Counted from the stretch's first letter, positions 1 through 7,250 are shown. The stretch is DNA of 9,756 nucleotides from Clostridiales bacterium (GCA_004557805.1 SFFS01000094.1:1-9756); one strand, 5' to 3'. Notes: a model not told the origin generated them from the sequence alone. Program-made: numbers and translations.

Positions 1-1037
1 ACGGCGTGTTCAGTCATGCGGGCGCGATGCACCCGGATTTTATCGCCGCGAGGCACAGCCGCGAGGCGAAGCGGTTCGGCTGGTTCCTGTTCAACAACTG
101 GCCGGACGATTATAAATGCTGGTGGGGGTTCCGCAACCTGCCGGAGCTGAACAAGCAAAACGACGGCGTGCGGCGCTATTTCCTCTCCGACGAGGATTCC
201 GTCGTGCGGCACTGGCTGCGCGCCGGAAGCGCGGGCTGGCGGCTCGATGTGGCCGACGAACTGCCGATGGATTACCTGCGCCAGCTGCGCGAAAACGCGC
301 GCCAGGAGCGCGAGGATGCGTTCGTGCTCGGCGAGGTGTGGGAGGATGCGTCGAACAAGGTCAGCTATGGCGAGATGCGCTGCTATTGTCTGGGCGATAC
401 GCTTGACGGCGTGATGAACTATCCGCTGCGCGAGGCGGCGCTCGATTTTCTCACCGGGAAAATTCCGTCGGAAGCGTTCAAACGGCGGATGGATTCGCTC
501 TATGAAAACTATCCCGTGCCATTTGCGCAGGCGCTTCTGAACCTGATGGGCAGCCATGACCGCGCGCGCGTGCTGAACGTGCTGTGCGGGGCCGACGGCG
601 AGGAGATTCCCCGCGCGCAGCGCGGAAACCTGCGCCTGACCAGCCGCCAGCGCGAGGCCGGGAAGCGGCTTTTGAAGATGCTCCTGTGGCTGATGTGCTT
701 TATGCCGGGCATGCCGTGCGTCTATTACGGCGACGAGGCCGGCATGGAGGGCGCGACCGACCCGTTCAACCGCGCGCCGTTCCCGTGGGGACGCGAGGAT
801 AAGGAATTGCAGACGTTCTTCAGCGAGACGCTCAGGCGCTATCGCGCGAGCGGCGTATTGCTTGACGGCGCGCTCGCCATGGAAGCGCCGTGCGCGGAGA
901 TTCTGTGCGTGCGCCGCAGGCTGGGCGAAAAGAGCGAAACGCTGTGCCTGAACCGCAGCAGCCATGCGCGCAGGGTTCCCGTGTTCGGAAAAGAAACGAC
1001 CGTGCCGGCGCGCGGATGGATGATCGTTGAGGAATGA
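1..1037 (+). CDS. GH13 alpha-amylase family glycosidase, neopullulanase/cyclomaltodextrinase-like (5'-truncated by window edge)
   Basis: This is the C-terminal part of a retaining alpha-glucan hydrolase that probably acts on malto-oligosaccharides or related alpha-glucans, most likely in the cytoplasm. The reading frame is already open at base 1 (first full codon 3-5), so the real start lies upstream. Counting from the GTG at 6, the window opens inside conserved region I (GVFSHAG, with Ser in the usual Asn place). Region II is GWRLDVADE with nucleophile Asp81, region III is LGEVWE with acid/base Glu110, and region IV is GSHD (His184, Asp185). The stretch WWGFRNLPELN before region II is typical of the neopullulanase/cyclomaltodextrinase branch. 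A short C-terminal beta domain follows the barrel. It ends at TGA 1035-1037, 37 bases before the ResB-like gene on the same strand. The exact substrate cannot be read from the sequence. Confidence 0.9.
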   Translation, partial: GVFSHAGAMHPDFIAARHSREAKRFGWFLFNNWPDDYKCWWGFRNLPELNKQNDGVRRYFLSDEDSVVRHWLRAGSAGWRLDVADELPMDYLRQLRENARQEREDAFVLGEVWEDASNKVSYGEMRCYCLGDTLDGVMNYPLREAALDFLTGKIPSEAFKRRMDSLYENYPVPFAQALLNLMGSHDRARVLNVLCGADGEEIPRAQRGNLRLTSRQREAGKRLLKMLLWLMCFMPGMPCVYYGDEAGMEGATDPFNRAPFPWGREDKELQTFFSETLRRYRASGVLLDGALAMEAPCAEILCVRRRLGEKSETLCLNRSSHARRVPVFGKETTVPARGWMIVEE

Positions 1038-1074
1038 GCGGGCGACCGCTTGAAAATAGGGAGGAAGATCGCAA

Positions 1075-2307
1075 ATGAAAAAAGCGGCGAAATTTTTGCA
1101 GAGCATGAAGTTCGGCATGGTGCTGCTGGCGCTGGTGCTGGTCTGCTCTGTCGTGGGGTCGGTGATCCCGCAGGGCAAGGAGGAAATGTACTACCTGACG
1201 TACTATCCGAACTTCGGCGAGACGCTGATGTGGATGCAGCTCGATCATGTGTTCCAGAGCTGGTATTTCATCATGCTGCTGGCGCTTTTGTGCGTGAATC
1301 TGCTGTTCTGCTCGGTGCTGCGCATCGGGCGCACGGTGAAGGGGTTCCGCGCGATGCCGGAGGCCTGCGCGAAGGCCGCCGCAAAGCCCGTCGCTGCGGA
1401 AAAAGCGCAGATCGCGGCGTTCCTGAAGGGACGAGGATTCCATCGTGTGAAAACGCAAAGCGGCGAGGTATACGCAAGGAACCGCGTGGGGCATTACGGC
1501 ACGTTTGTCGTGCATCTGGCGTTTCTGCTGCTGCTGGTGTGCGCGGCGGGCGCGCTGTTCTTCAGCGCGAACGAGGACGTTTCGCTGCGCGAGGGCGAGA
1601 CGCTGACGCTGGCCAACGGCTCCGTGCTGCGGCTGGACGCGTTTTCCTCGGCCGACGAAAACGGAACCGTGGCTTATAAGAGCAGCGTGACGGTTACGAA
1701 CGAAAGCGGCGCGGAGCGCCCGCTGGAAATTACCGTCAACCATCCCGTCACCGTGAGCGGACAGAAGCTGTTCCAGATGGGCTACGGCATCGAGGGCGTA
1801 ATCGCCGTCACCAACGAGGGCAAAACCGATACGATTACGATGACCAACGAAGACGTCGACAGCTTCCTCACGCTCGACGGCGAAAAGGGCGTCGTGTTCG
1901 GCGGAATCTACCCCGACTACACCACCGGAGAGGATGGCTCCGTGCTGCCGGTTTACCGCTCCAAGCTCGGCTATCCGAACCCGGTCTATTCGGTTTATAC
2001 CATCGACGGCGACGATTCGAAGACCGGCGTGGTCATCCCGGGCACGACGCTGTCCGTCGGCGGCGTGGAATACACGTTTGAAAAGCCGCTCAACGTTTCG
2101 ACGCTGCGCGTGAAAACGTATCCTCCCGTCGTTTTCCCGATGCTCTACGCCACCTTCGCGCTGCTGATCGCGGGCATTTTCCTGACGTTCTTCATGGTGC
2201 CGGCGTATGTGCGCGCGGACGAAAAGGGCTATGCGCTGACGAGCCTCAAGCCCGTGCCGGAATTTGAAGCCGAAATGAAGGCCCGGCTGGACGGCGCGAA
2301 GAAATGA
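1075..2307 (+). CDS. resB: ResB-like cytochrome c biogenesis membrane protein (System II)
   Basis: This 410-residue protein resembles ResB/Ccs1. In System II cytochrome c maturation ResB works with CcsA/ResC to carry heme across the membrane and attach it to apocytochromes. Hydrophobic segments lie at about residues 13-31, 64-82, 141-164 and 353-375. A large extracytoplasmic beta-rich region (about 165-350) sits between the third and fourth, which is the family layout. The N-terminus (FGMVLLALVLVCSVVGSVIP) matches the family's opening helix. His147 in the third helix (GTFVVHLAFLLLL) sits where ResB/Ccs1 proteins carry a conserved histidine. AGGGAGG at 1058-1064 is about 10 bases before the ATG, which fixes the start. 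The stop overlaps the next start (ATGA at 2304-2307). No ccsA/resC gene and no CXXCH cytochrome is present in the window, so the family call is firm but the pathway role is inferred. Confidence 0.82.
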   Translation: MKKAAKFLQSMKFGMVLLALVLVCSVVGSVIPQGKEEMYYLTYYPNFGETLMWMQLDHVFQSWYFIMLLALLCVNLLFCSVLRIGRTVKGFRAMPEACAKAAAKPVAAEKAQIAAFLKGRGFHRVKTQSGEVYARNRVGHYGTFVVHLAFLLLLVCAAGALFFSANEDVSLREGETLTLANGSVLRLDAFSSADENGTVAYKSSVTVTNESGAERPLEITVNHPVTVSGQKLFQMGYGIEGVIAVTNEGKTDTITMTNEDVDSFLTLDGEKGVVFGGIYPDYTTGEDGSVLPVYRSKLGYPNPVYSVYTIDGDDSKTGVVIPGTTLSVGGVEYTFEKPLNVSTLRVKTYPPVVFPMLYATFALLIAGIFLTFFMVPAYVRADEKGYALTSLKPVPEFEAEMKARLDGAKK

Positions 2308-4604
2308 ACCTGCTGCTTGAAAAAACTGCCGCGGAGGCGGAAAAGCGCCGCCGCGAATATGAAGCCCTGTCGGACGAGGCGCTGCGCGCCGTAATGGACG
2401 GCCTGCGCGAAGAAACCCTGCGCGGCGTGCCGCTGAACCGGCGTATGGCGCGCGCGTTCGGCGCGGCCGCCGAAAGCTGCCGCCGCCATCTGGGACTGAC
2501 GCCGTATCCGGTGCAGTATATGGCCGGCGCGTCGCTGGCAAGGTGCGAAATCGCGCAGATGAACACCGGCGAGGGCAAAACGCTTACGTCGATCCTTCCG
2601 GCGTGCCTGCGTGCGCTCGACGGCCGGGGCGTGCACGTCATCACCGTGAACGAATATCTCGCGCGGCGCGACTTTGAGGCGAACCGCACGGTGTACGAGG
2701 CGCTGGGGCTGTCGGTGGGGCTGTCGCTGGCGGGCATGAGCACGGCGGAAAAACAGGCGGCCTATCAGGCGGATGTGACCTACACGACGGCCACCGAGGC
2801 GGGCTTTGACTATCTGCGCGACGGCGTGGCCGTCCGCACCAATATGCGCGTGCAGCGCGGGCTGTATTATGCCATCGTCGACGAGGCGGACAGCATCCTG
2901 CTCGACGAGGCCGTCACGCCGATGATTCTCTCCGGCGGCGGCGAGGGCGATATCCGCGATTATAAAGTGGCCGACACGCTGGTAAAGTATCTCAAGCCGC
3001 TCGTGTTTTCCACCATCGACGATGAAATGGAGATCGACGATCTGGATGGGGATTACGTTGTGGATGAGCGGCGCAAAAGCGCCGTCCTGACTGCGCGCGG
3101 CATCCGACGGTCGGAGCAGTATTACCGCATCGATAATCTTGCCGATCTGGAGAATCTGGCGATTCACCATCGCATCCTGCAGGCGATCAGCGCATACGGC
3201 ACGCTCAAGCGCGACGTGGATTATATCATCCGCGACGGCAAGATTCAGCTGGTCGACCGCAATACGGGCCGCGTGATGGAGGGCCGCCGCTATGCGGCGG
3301 GACTGCATCAGGCGGTGGAGGCGAAGGAGCGGGTGGAGATCCACCAGGAAAGCCGCACGCTGTCGCTGATTACGTATCAGAAATATTTCGCGCTTTACAG
3401 CCTGCTGTGCGGCATGACGGGCACCGCATGGAGCGCGCGGCGCGAGCTTTCCGAAACCTATAATGTGAAGGTGCGGCGGATTCCGCCAAACCGGCCGTGC
3501 ATTCGTATCGACCGGCCGGATCGCTATTTTCAGACGCAGCAGGAGAAGCTCTCCGCGCTTGCGGACGATGCGCTGGAAGCCTGGCGCGCGGGGCGGCCCG
3601 TGCTTATCGGTACGCCGAACGACAGCCGGAGCGAGGTTGTGTCCGAACTGCTGCAGGAGCGCGGCGTGCCGCATAAAGTGCTCAACGCCAAGCAGGATGC
3701 GGACGAGGCCGCGCTGGTGGCCGGGGCGGGCATGCCGGGCAGCGTGATCGTTGCGACGAACATGGCGGGCCGCGGCACGGACATCCGTCTGGGCGGCGGC
3801 AGGGAACCGGAAGCCGGGCAGGTGCGCGCGGCGGGCGGGCTGCTTGTGCTCGGCGCGGAGCGCCAGCGATCCAGGCGCGTGGACGATCAGCTGGTGGGGC
3901 GTTCGGGACGTCAGGGCGACCCGGGCGAGAGTCGGTTTTTCGTTTCACAGGAGGACGACATCATTCGCCTGTTCGGCGATGAAAAGCCAAGGCCGCTCAG
4001 CCCTGCTGTGGCGCGTCGGGCGCAGCTGCGCGCCGAGGACGCCGATTTCAGTCAGCGCAAGGGCGCGCTGGAAGCCGACTGCATCCTGCAGGACCATCGC
4101 TACAATTTCCTCAAGGACAGAAACCGCCTGCTGGAAACGGATGATCCTGCCGGGCTGCTGCGCGAGATGATTGCCAACACAGTGCGTCTGCTGCGCGAGG
4201 AATATCCTGATCCCGCAAACCGGTACGCCGATTTCCGCATTGCGTTTCACCGCGTGTTCGGTTCCGAGGCAATGCCGGAGGCTGCCGATACGCCCGACGA
4301 GGCCGCATATGCCGCCGGTGCGGAGAAAGTGCTTGCGGCCAAGGAGGAAGCTGCTCCCGACGTGTTTGACGAGCTGGCCCGCGCGGTGATGCTGCAATGC
4401 GCCGACGAGGCGTGGTCGATGTTCCTGGAGGAGTTTGAAAACCTCAAGACCGGTTATCATCTGATGTCGGTGGGCAAGTCCAGCCCGCGGCAGGTGCTGA
4501 TCGAATACAGTTTTCCGATCCTGCGCTGGACGAACGGTTATGTGCTCAAGGAGGGCCTGCGCCGCGTGTTCCAATGCAGGCTGGAGCGGAAAAAGGAAGA
4601 ATAA
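2304..4604 (+). CDS. secA2: SecA-family preprotein translocase ATPase, probably accessory (SecA2-type)
   Basis: This 766-residue protein carries the SecA motor: Walker A NTGEGKT (87-93), TVNEYLARRD (114-123), GFDYLRD (167-173), Walker B VDEADS (192-197), a preprotein cross-linking region (about 220-360), MTGTA (371-375), ATNMAGRGTDIRLGG (484-498) and QLVGRSGRQGDPG (529-541). The C-terminal scaffold and wing helices (about 560-755) are also recognisable. Such ATPases push unfolded proteins through SecYEG. It is shorter than most housekeeping SecA proteins (typically well over 800 residues). It lacks the N-terminal helix with the LFGSxNxR-type motif and the Cys-rich zinc-binding tail, ending in RLERKKEE. 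Usual motif residues are changed: AEMKTGEGKT reads AQMNTGEGKT, VDEVDS reads VDEADS, and DEARTPLIISG reads DEAVTPMILSG. These points favour an accessory SecA2-type protein, but no SecY2 or obvious substrate lies nearby, so the subtype is inference. It is translationally coupled to the ResB-like gene. Confidence 0.85.
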   Translation: MNLLLEKTAAEAEKRRREYEALSDEALRAVMDGLREETLRGVPLNRRMARAFGAAAESCRRHLGLTPYPVQYMAGASLARCEIAQMNTGEGKTLTSILPACLRALDGRGVHVITVNEYLARRDFEANRTVYEALGLSVGLSLAGMSTAEKQAAYQADVTYTTATEAGFDYLRDGVAVRTNMRVQRGLYYAIVDEADSILLDEAVTPMILSGGGEGDIRDYKVADTLVKYLKPLVFSTIDDEMEIDDLDGDYVVDERRKSAVLTARGIRRSEQYYRIDNLADLENLAIHHRILQAISAYGTLKRDVDYIIRDGKIQLVDRNTGRVMEGRRYAAGLHQAVEAKERVEIHQESRTLSLITYQKYFALYSLLCGMTGTAWSARRELSETYNVKVRRIPPNRPCIRIDRPDRYFQTQQEKLSALADDALEAWRAGRPVLIGTPNDSRSEVVSELLQERGVPHKVLNAKQDADEAALVAGAGMPGSVIVATNMAGRGTDIRLGGGREPEAGQVRAAGGLLVLGAERQRSRRVDDQLVGRSGRQGDPGESRFFVSQEDDIIRLFGDEKPRPLSPAVARRAQLRAEDADFSQRKGALEADCILQDHRYNFLKDRNRLLETDDPAGLLREMIANTVRLLREEYPDPANRYADFRIAFHRVFGSEAMPEAADTPDEAAYAAGAEKVLAAKEEAAPDVFDELARAVMLQCADEAWSMFLEEFENLKTGYHLMSVGKSSPRQVLIEYSFPILRWTNGYVLKEGLRRVFQCRLERKKEE

Positions 4605-4610
4605 TTGCGG

Positions 4611-4650
4611 CAGCCGGAGCAGCCTGAAAAGGGCGCTCCGGCTGTTGTTT
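4611..4650 (+). terminator. Rho-independent terminator of the GH13-resB-secA operon
   Basis: A perfect 10-bp stem (CAGCCGGAGC 4611-4620 with GCTCCGGCTG 4635-4644) begins 6 bases after the SecA-like stop codon. The loop can form three more pairs inside (GCC/GGC). A short T-rich run (TTGTTT) follows. The stem is strong but the T-tract is modest. Confidence 0.75.
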
Positions 4651-4655
4651 ACTGG

Positions 4656-4701
4656 AAAAAAGAAAAAAGAAAAAAGAAAAGCACCATGCAATGCATGATG
4701 C
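4656..4701 (-). terminator. Terminator downstream of tRNA-Lys
   Basis: Read on the minus strand, a 9-bp stem (GCATCATGC with GCATGGTGC, one G-T pair, 3-base loop ATT; positions 4701-4681) begins 7 bases after the tRNA discriminator base. It is followed by a long T tract interrupted by single C bases (4680-4656). On the plus strand this tract is three A6G units. It faces the terminator of the convergent plus-strand operon. Confidence 0.8.
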
Positions 4702-4708
4702 TTTCAAG

Positions 4709-4781
4709 TGCGCCATCAGGGACTCGAACCCGGGACACCCTGATTAAGAGTCAGGTGCTCTACCAACTGAGCTAATGGCGC
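4709..4781 (-). tRNA. trnK: tRNA-Lys (anticodon CTT)
   Basis: On the minus strand this 73-base sequence folds as a full cloverleaf: 7-bp acceptor stem GCGCCAT/ATGGCGC, D-arm GCTC-AGTTGGTA-GAGC, anticodon stem CCTGA/TCAGG with loop CTCTTAA (anticodon CTT, lysine codon AAG), 5-base variable loop GTGTC, T-loop TTCGAGT and discriminator A. The 3' CCA is not encoded; CTT follows the discriminator. The T-stem CCGGG/CCCTG has one C-T mismatch at the 50:64 position, where an A would restore pairing. The transcription unit is compact, with its own promoter and terminator. Confidence 0.95.
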
Positions 4782-4798
4782 GTATCGGAACGAGCATC

Positions 4799-4827
4799 AT
4801 TATATGCCCAATCCCGGCTTTTGTCAA
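4799..4827 (-). promoter_or_regulatory. Consensus sigma-A promoter of the tRNA-Lys gene
   Basis: On the minus strand, TTGACA (4827-4822) and TATAAT (4804-4799) are both perfect matches to the sigma-70/sigma-A consensus and are separated by exactly 17 bases. The expected start site is about 4792, giving a leader of roughly 11 bases before the tRNA 5' end at 4781. The -35 element shares its TGA with the stop codon of the glycosyltransferase gene. Confidence 0.9.
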
Positions 4828-5792
4828 CCCATTTTGACGAATTTCTCCTCAGAAATATTCGTCTCGCGGCAGATGAACAGCGGACGATGTTTTGATTCGG
4901 TGTAAACGCGCGCAAGATACTGGCCCACCATGCCCAGGCAGAAGAGCTGTACGCCGCTGAGGAACAGCACGATGCACACCAGCGACGGCCAGCCCGCCAC
5001 CGGATCGCCGCATACCAGCGCACGGATGAACACGAACAGGAACGCCAGCAGCGCTAGCCCGCAGAAGGCGATGCCGAAATAGGACGCCAGCGCCAGCGGC
5101 GCGACGGAGAAGGCGAAGATGCCTTCCAGCGCGTATTTGAACAGCTGCATCATGTTCCACTTGGTTTCGCCTGCGGCGCGCTCCACGTTTTCGTAGCCGA
5201 TCCACTTCGTTTTGAAGCCGACCCAGCTGAACATGCCCTTCGTGAAGCGGCAGCGCTCGCTCAGCGCGAGCAGCGCGTCGACGTAGGCGCGGGTCATCAG
5301 GCGAAAATCGCGCGCGCCCTCGATCATCTCCATTCGCGTGATGCGCGACATGACGGCGTAAAACCTGCGCGAGAGGAACGAACGGACGCGGCCTTCGCCC
5401 TCGCGCGTCACACGGCGCGCGGCGACGGAGTCATAGCCCTCCCGCTCGATTGCGTCCAGCATCTGCGGCAGCAGCGCGGGAGGATCCTGCAGGTCGGCGT
5501 CCAGGATGGCGACGTAGTCGCCCGAAGCGTTGACAAGCCCCGCGTACATCGCGCTCTCCTTGCCGAAGTTGCGCGAGAAGGAAAGATAATGCACGCGTTC
5601 GTCCTTGCCGGCATATGCTTTGAGCAGGGACAGCGTCTGGTCGCGCGAGCCGTCGTCGACGAAGATCAGCTCAAACCGGTAGCCGGGCAGCGCGTCCATC
5701 TGCCGCGCAGCGGCCTGATAAAACAGCGGCAGCGCTTCCTGCTCGTTGTAGCAGGGGACGATGAGCGAGATCAACCTGCGGGCGTCTTCCAT
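4824..5792 (-). CDS. Family 2 polyprenyl-phosphate glycosyltransferase (GtrB/CsbB/DPM1-like)
   Basis: This 322-residue membrane enzyme probably transfers a sugar from a nucleotide sugar to undecaprenyl phosphate on the cytoplasmic face, making a lipid-linked donor for decorating wall or envelope polymers. The GT-A domain (about 6-225) shows VPCYNEQ (12-18), VDDGSRD (45-51), RNFGKESA (74-81) and DADLQDPP (98-105), which holds the metal- and nucleotide-binding aspartates. GARDFRLM (159-166) and AGETKWN (207-213) are typical of this branch. Two hydrophobic segments (about 228-257 and 267-291) form the C-terminal anchor, followed by GQYLARVYTESKHRP, another family mark. AGGAGG lies 5 bases before the ATG. 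It starts 12 bases after the L,D-transpeptidase stop codon, so the two are very likely cotranscribed. No matching flippase (GtrA-like) or acceptor-side glycosyltransferase is seen. The sugar is unknown. Confidence 0.9.
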   Translation of the reverse strand: MEDARRLISLIVPCYNEQEALPLFYQAAARQMDALPGYRFELIFVDDGSRDQTLSLLKAYAGKDERVHYLSFSRNFGKESAMYAGLVNASGDYVAILDADLQDPPALLPQMLDAIEREGYDSVAARRVTREGEGRVRSFLSRRFYAVMSRITRMEMIEGARDFRLMTRAYVDALLALSERCRFTKGMFSWVGFKTKWIGYENVERAAGETKWNMMQLFKYALEGIFAFSVAPLALASYFGIAFCGLALLAFLFVFIRALVCGDPVAGWPSLVCIVLFLSGVQLFCLGMVGQYLARVYTESKHRPLFICRETNISEEKFVKMG

Positions 5793-5804
5793 AACAGCCT
5801 CCTG

Positions 5805-7250
5805 TTAAGGGTTTTGAGGGGATTCGGACGGCTTCGCCGTGGGGGGGGGCAGCGGCGTTGCGATCACATTGGCCGTGGGCGCGGCGGTGGGCGAGGGCTC
5901 GGGAGAGGGCGTGGCCAGCACGTCGGCGTAGAGGCGCGTGAGCGTTTCCTTTCCGGCTTTACCGTCGACGCTCAGGCCGTTGTCGCGCTGGAACGCCTTG
6001 ACGGCCTCGATCGTGCCGCCGTAATAGCCGCCGGTGATCGTGCCGTTATAGTAGCCCAACTCCTTGAGCTTGCATTGCAACCAGTAGACGGCTTCACTTT
6101 CAACGCCCTTGGAGAGCGTTTTGAAGGGCATGGGCGGAAGCGCGTCGCTCGCATAGACGGGCGGTTCGGTGGGCTGCGGCGTCGCCTGCGGGAGCATGAC
6201 GGACGTGTCGAGCGGCGCGGGCTTGAGCGACTGCGGCAGTTCGGGGTCGCTTGCGCCTTCATAGATTTCAACCTCGGTGCCCTTGCCGCAGTTTTTGTAA
6301 ATCCAGCGCGCGTCGTCCACAAGCAGGCGGATGCAGCCGTGCGAGCCGCGCTTGCCAAGGTTGCGGTAGGTGCTGGTGGCCAGCGCCATCTCGTTCGGCT
6401 CGGAATAAATGACCGAATGGAACGCAATGGACGAGGTGATGCGCGTCCAGTATTGCGCGTGTGTGCCCCATTTATCGAAGTAGCACCAGCGCGCCGTTCT
6501 GCCGTTCAGCGTGAAAACGCCCAGCGGCGTGGGGTCTTTTACCGTGCCGGTGGTGCAGAGCATCCGCTTGACGATCTGCGTATAGCCGTTTGCGTCGTCC
6601 AGCCCGTATACAGTCGTCACCTGGTTGGTGATGTCCACGCCGATGCGGTACGGCACGGGCGTAGGGGAAGGCGTTGGCTTCGGCGTGGCTGCCGCATCGA
6701 CGGCGTCGTCGGCGAAGAACAGTGCGTTCCATGTTTCCTGTCCGACGATTCCGTCGGCCGTGATGCCGTTTTGCTGCTGGAACGCGATAACGGCGCTGCG
6801 CGTGTTTTTCAGAAAGTTGCCGCTGATTTCAATCTGGTAATAGCCCAGCTCCTTCAGACGCGTCTGAATGCGGCGCACGTTTGCGCCGGAGGATTCGTAT
6901 TGCAGCGGCTTACCGGGATACGCTTCCTTCAGGCTCAGCGTAGGCGCGGGGGTGGGCGTAGGCTTCGGCGCGGCTTCTTCGGAAAAGAGCAGCGCCTGTA
7001 ATGCGTCGTCCGCTTTTCCGGTGACGGGCAGGCCGCTTGCGGCCTGAAAATCGGATACCGCCTTCTGCGAACGTTCCTGATATTTGCCGGTGATGCGGAA
7101 GGTGTAATAGCCCAGCGCCGTCAGCCGCTCCTGAAGCGCCGTTACGTCGTCGCCCGTGCTGCCGTAGGAGAGCGTCCTGGCCGCGCCGAGCGCGGGAATG
7201 AGCGCCGCGGCAAGCGCCAGCAGCAGAATCAGCAGGTTTCTTTTTTTCAT
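5805..7250 (-). CDS. Secreted L,D-transpeptidase (YkuD) with three peptidoglycan-binding repeats
   Basis: This 481-residue exported enzyme probably makes L,D (3-3) cross-links in peptidoglycan or attaches molecules to the wall. The start at 7250 is preferred: it is followed at once by a signal peptide (MKKRNLLILLLALAAALIPA, residues 1-20) and preceded by GAGGTGAGGT. Domains in order: PG_binding_1 repeat (about 28-88), Thr/Pro linker (95-104), second repeat (117-177), linker (189-200), YkuD catalytic domain (about 202-331), Pro-rich linker, third repeat (381-441), and a Pro/Thr-rich tail. The catalytic motif GSHGCIRL is at 302-309, with Cys306 as nucleophile and His304 beside it; His278 (AFHSVIYS) is the other expected catalytic histidine. 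Each repeat ends its first half with LGYY, showing they share an origin. The tail holds a run of nine C bases (5849-5841). The glycosyltransferase follows 12 bases later and in frame. Confidence 0.92.
   Translation of the reverse strand: MKKRNLLILLLALAAALIPALGAARTLSYGSTGDDVTALQERLTALGYYTFRITGKYQERSQKAVSDFQAASGLPVTGKADDALQALLFSEEAAPKPTPTPAPTLSLKEAYPGKPLQYESSGANVRRIQTRLKELGYYQIEISGNFLKNTRSAVIAFQQQNGITADGIVGQETWNALFFADDAVDAAATPKPTPSPTPVPYRIGVDITNQVTTVYGLDDANGYTQIVKRMLCTTGTVKDPTPLGVFTLNGRTARWCYFDKWGTHAQYWTRITSSIAFHSVIYSEPNEMALATSTYRNLGKRGSHGCIRLLVDDARWIYKNCGKGTEVEIYEGASDPELPQSLKPAPLDTSVMLPQATPQPTEPPVYASDALPPMPFKTLSKGVESEAVYWLQCKLKELGYYNGTITGGYYGGTIEAVKAFQRDNGLSVDGKAGKETLTRLYADVLATPSPEPSPTAAPTANVIATPLPPPTAKPSESPQNP

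Noticed and set aside
1037..1050. Small hairpin AGCGG-GCGA-CCGCT between the GH13 and ResB-like genes
   Set aside because: Only five pairs and no T-tract follow, so it is not a terminator. The 37-base gap and same strand favour one operon.
832..2541. 569-residue open frame on the minus strand
   Set aside because: It lies antisense to the GH13, ResB-like and SecA-like genes, is rich in Arg/His/Ala as expected for the complement of GC-rich coding DNA, and shows no family motif.
2229..3674. 481-residue open frame on the minus strand
   Set aside because: It is antisense to the well-supported SecA-like gene and has the same shadow composition, with no recognisable domain or ribosome binding site.
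3945..4691. 248-residue open frame on the minus strand
   Set aside because: It opens inside the tRNA terminator, has no ribosome binding site and runs antisense to the SecA-like gene.
5793..5807. Possible read-through fusion of the L,D-transpeptidase and glycosyltransferase
   Set aside because: The two are in frame, but a normal TAA and a strong AGGAGG with ATG lie between them, so separate translation is the simple reading.
5589..7001. 470-residue open frame on the plus strand
   Set aside because: It is antisense to the glycosyltransferase and L,D-transpeptidase genes; low-complexity Gly/Arg content comes from the complement of the Pro/Thr linkers.
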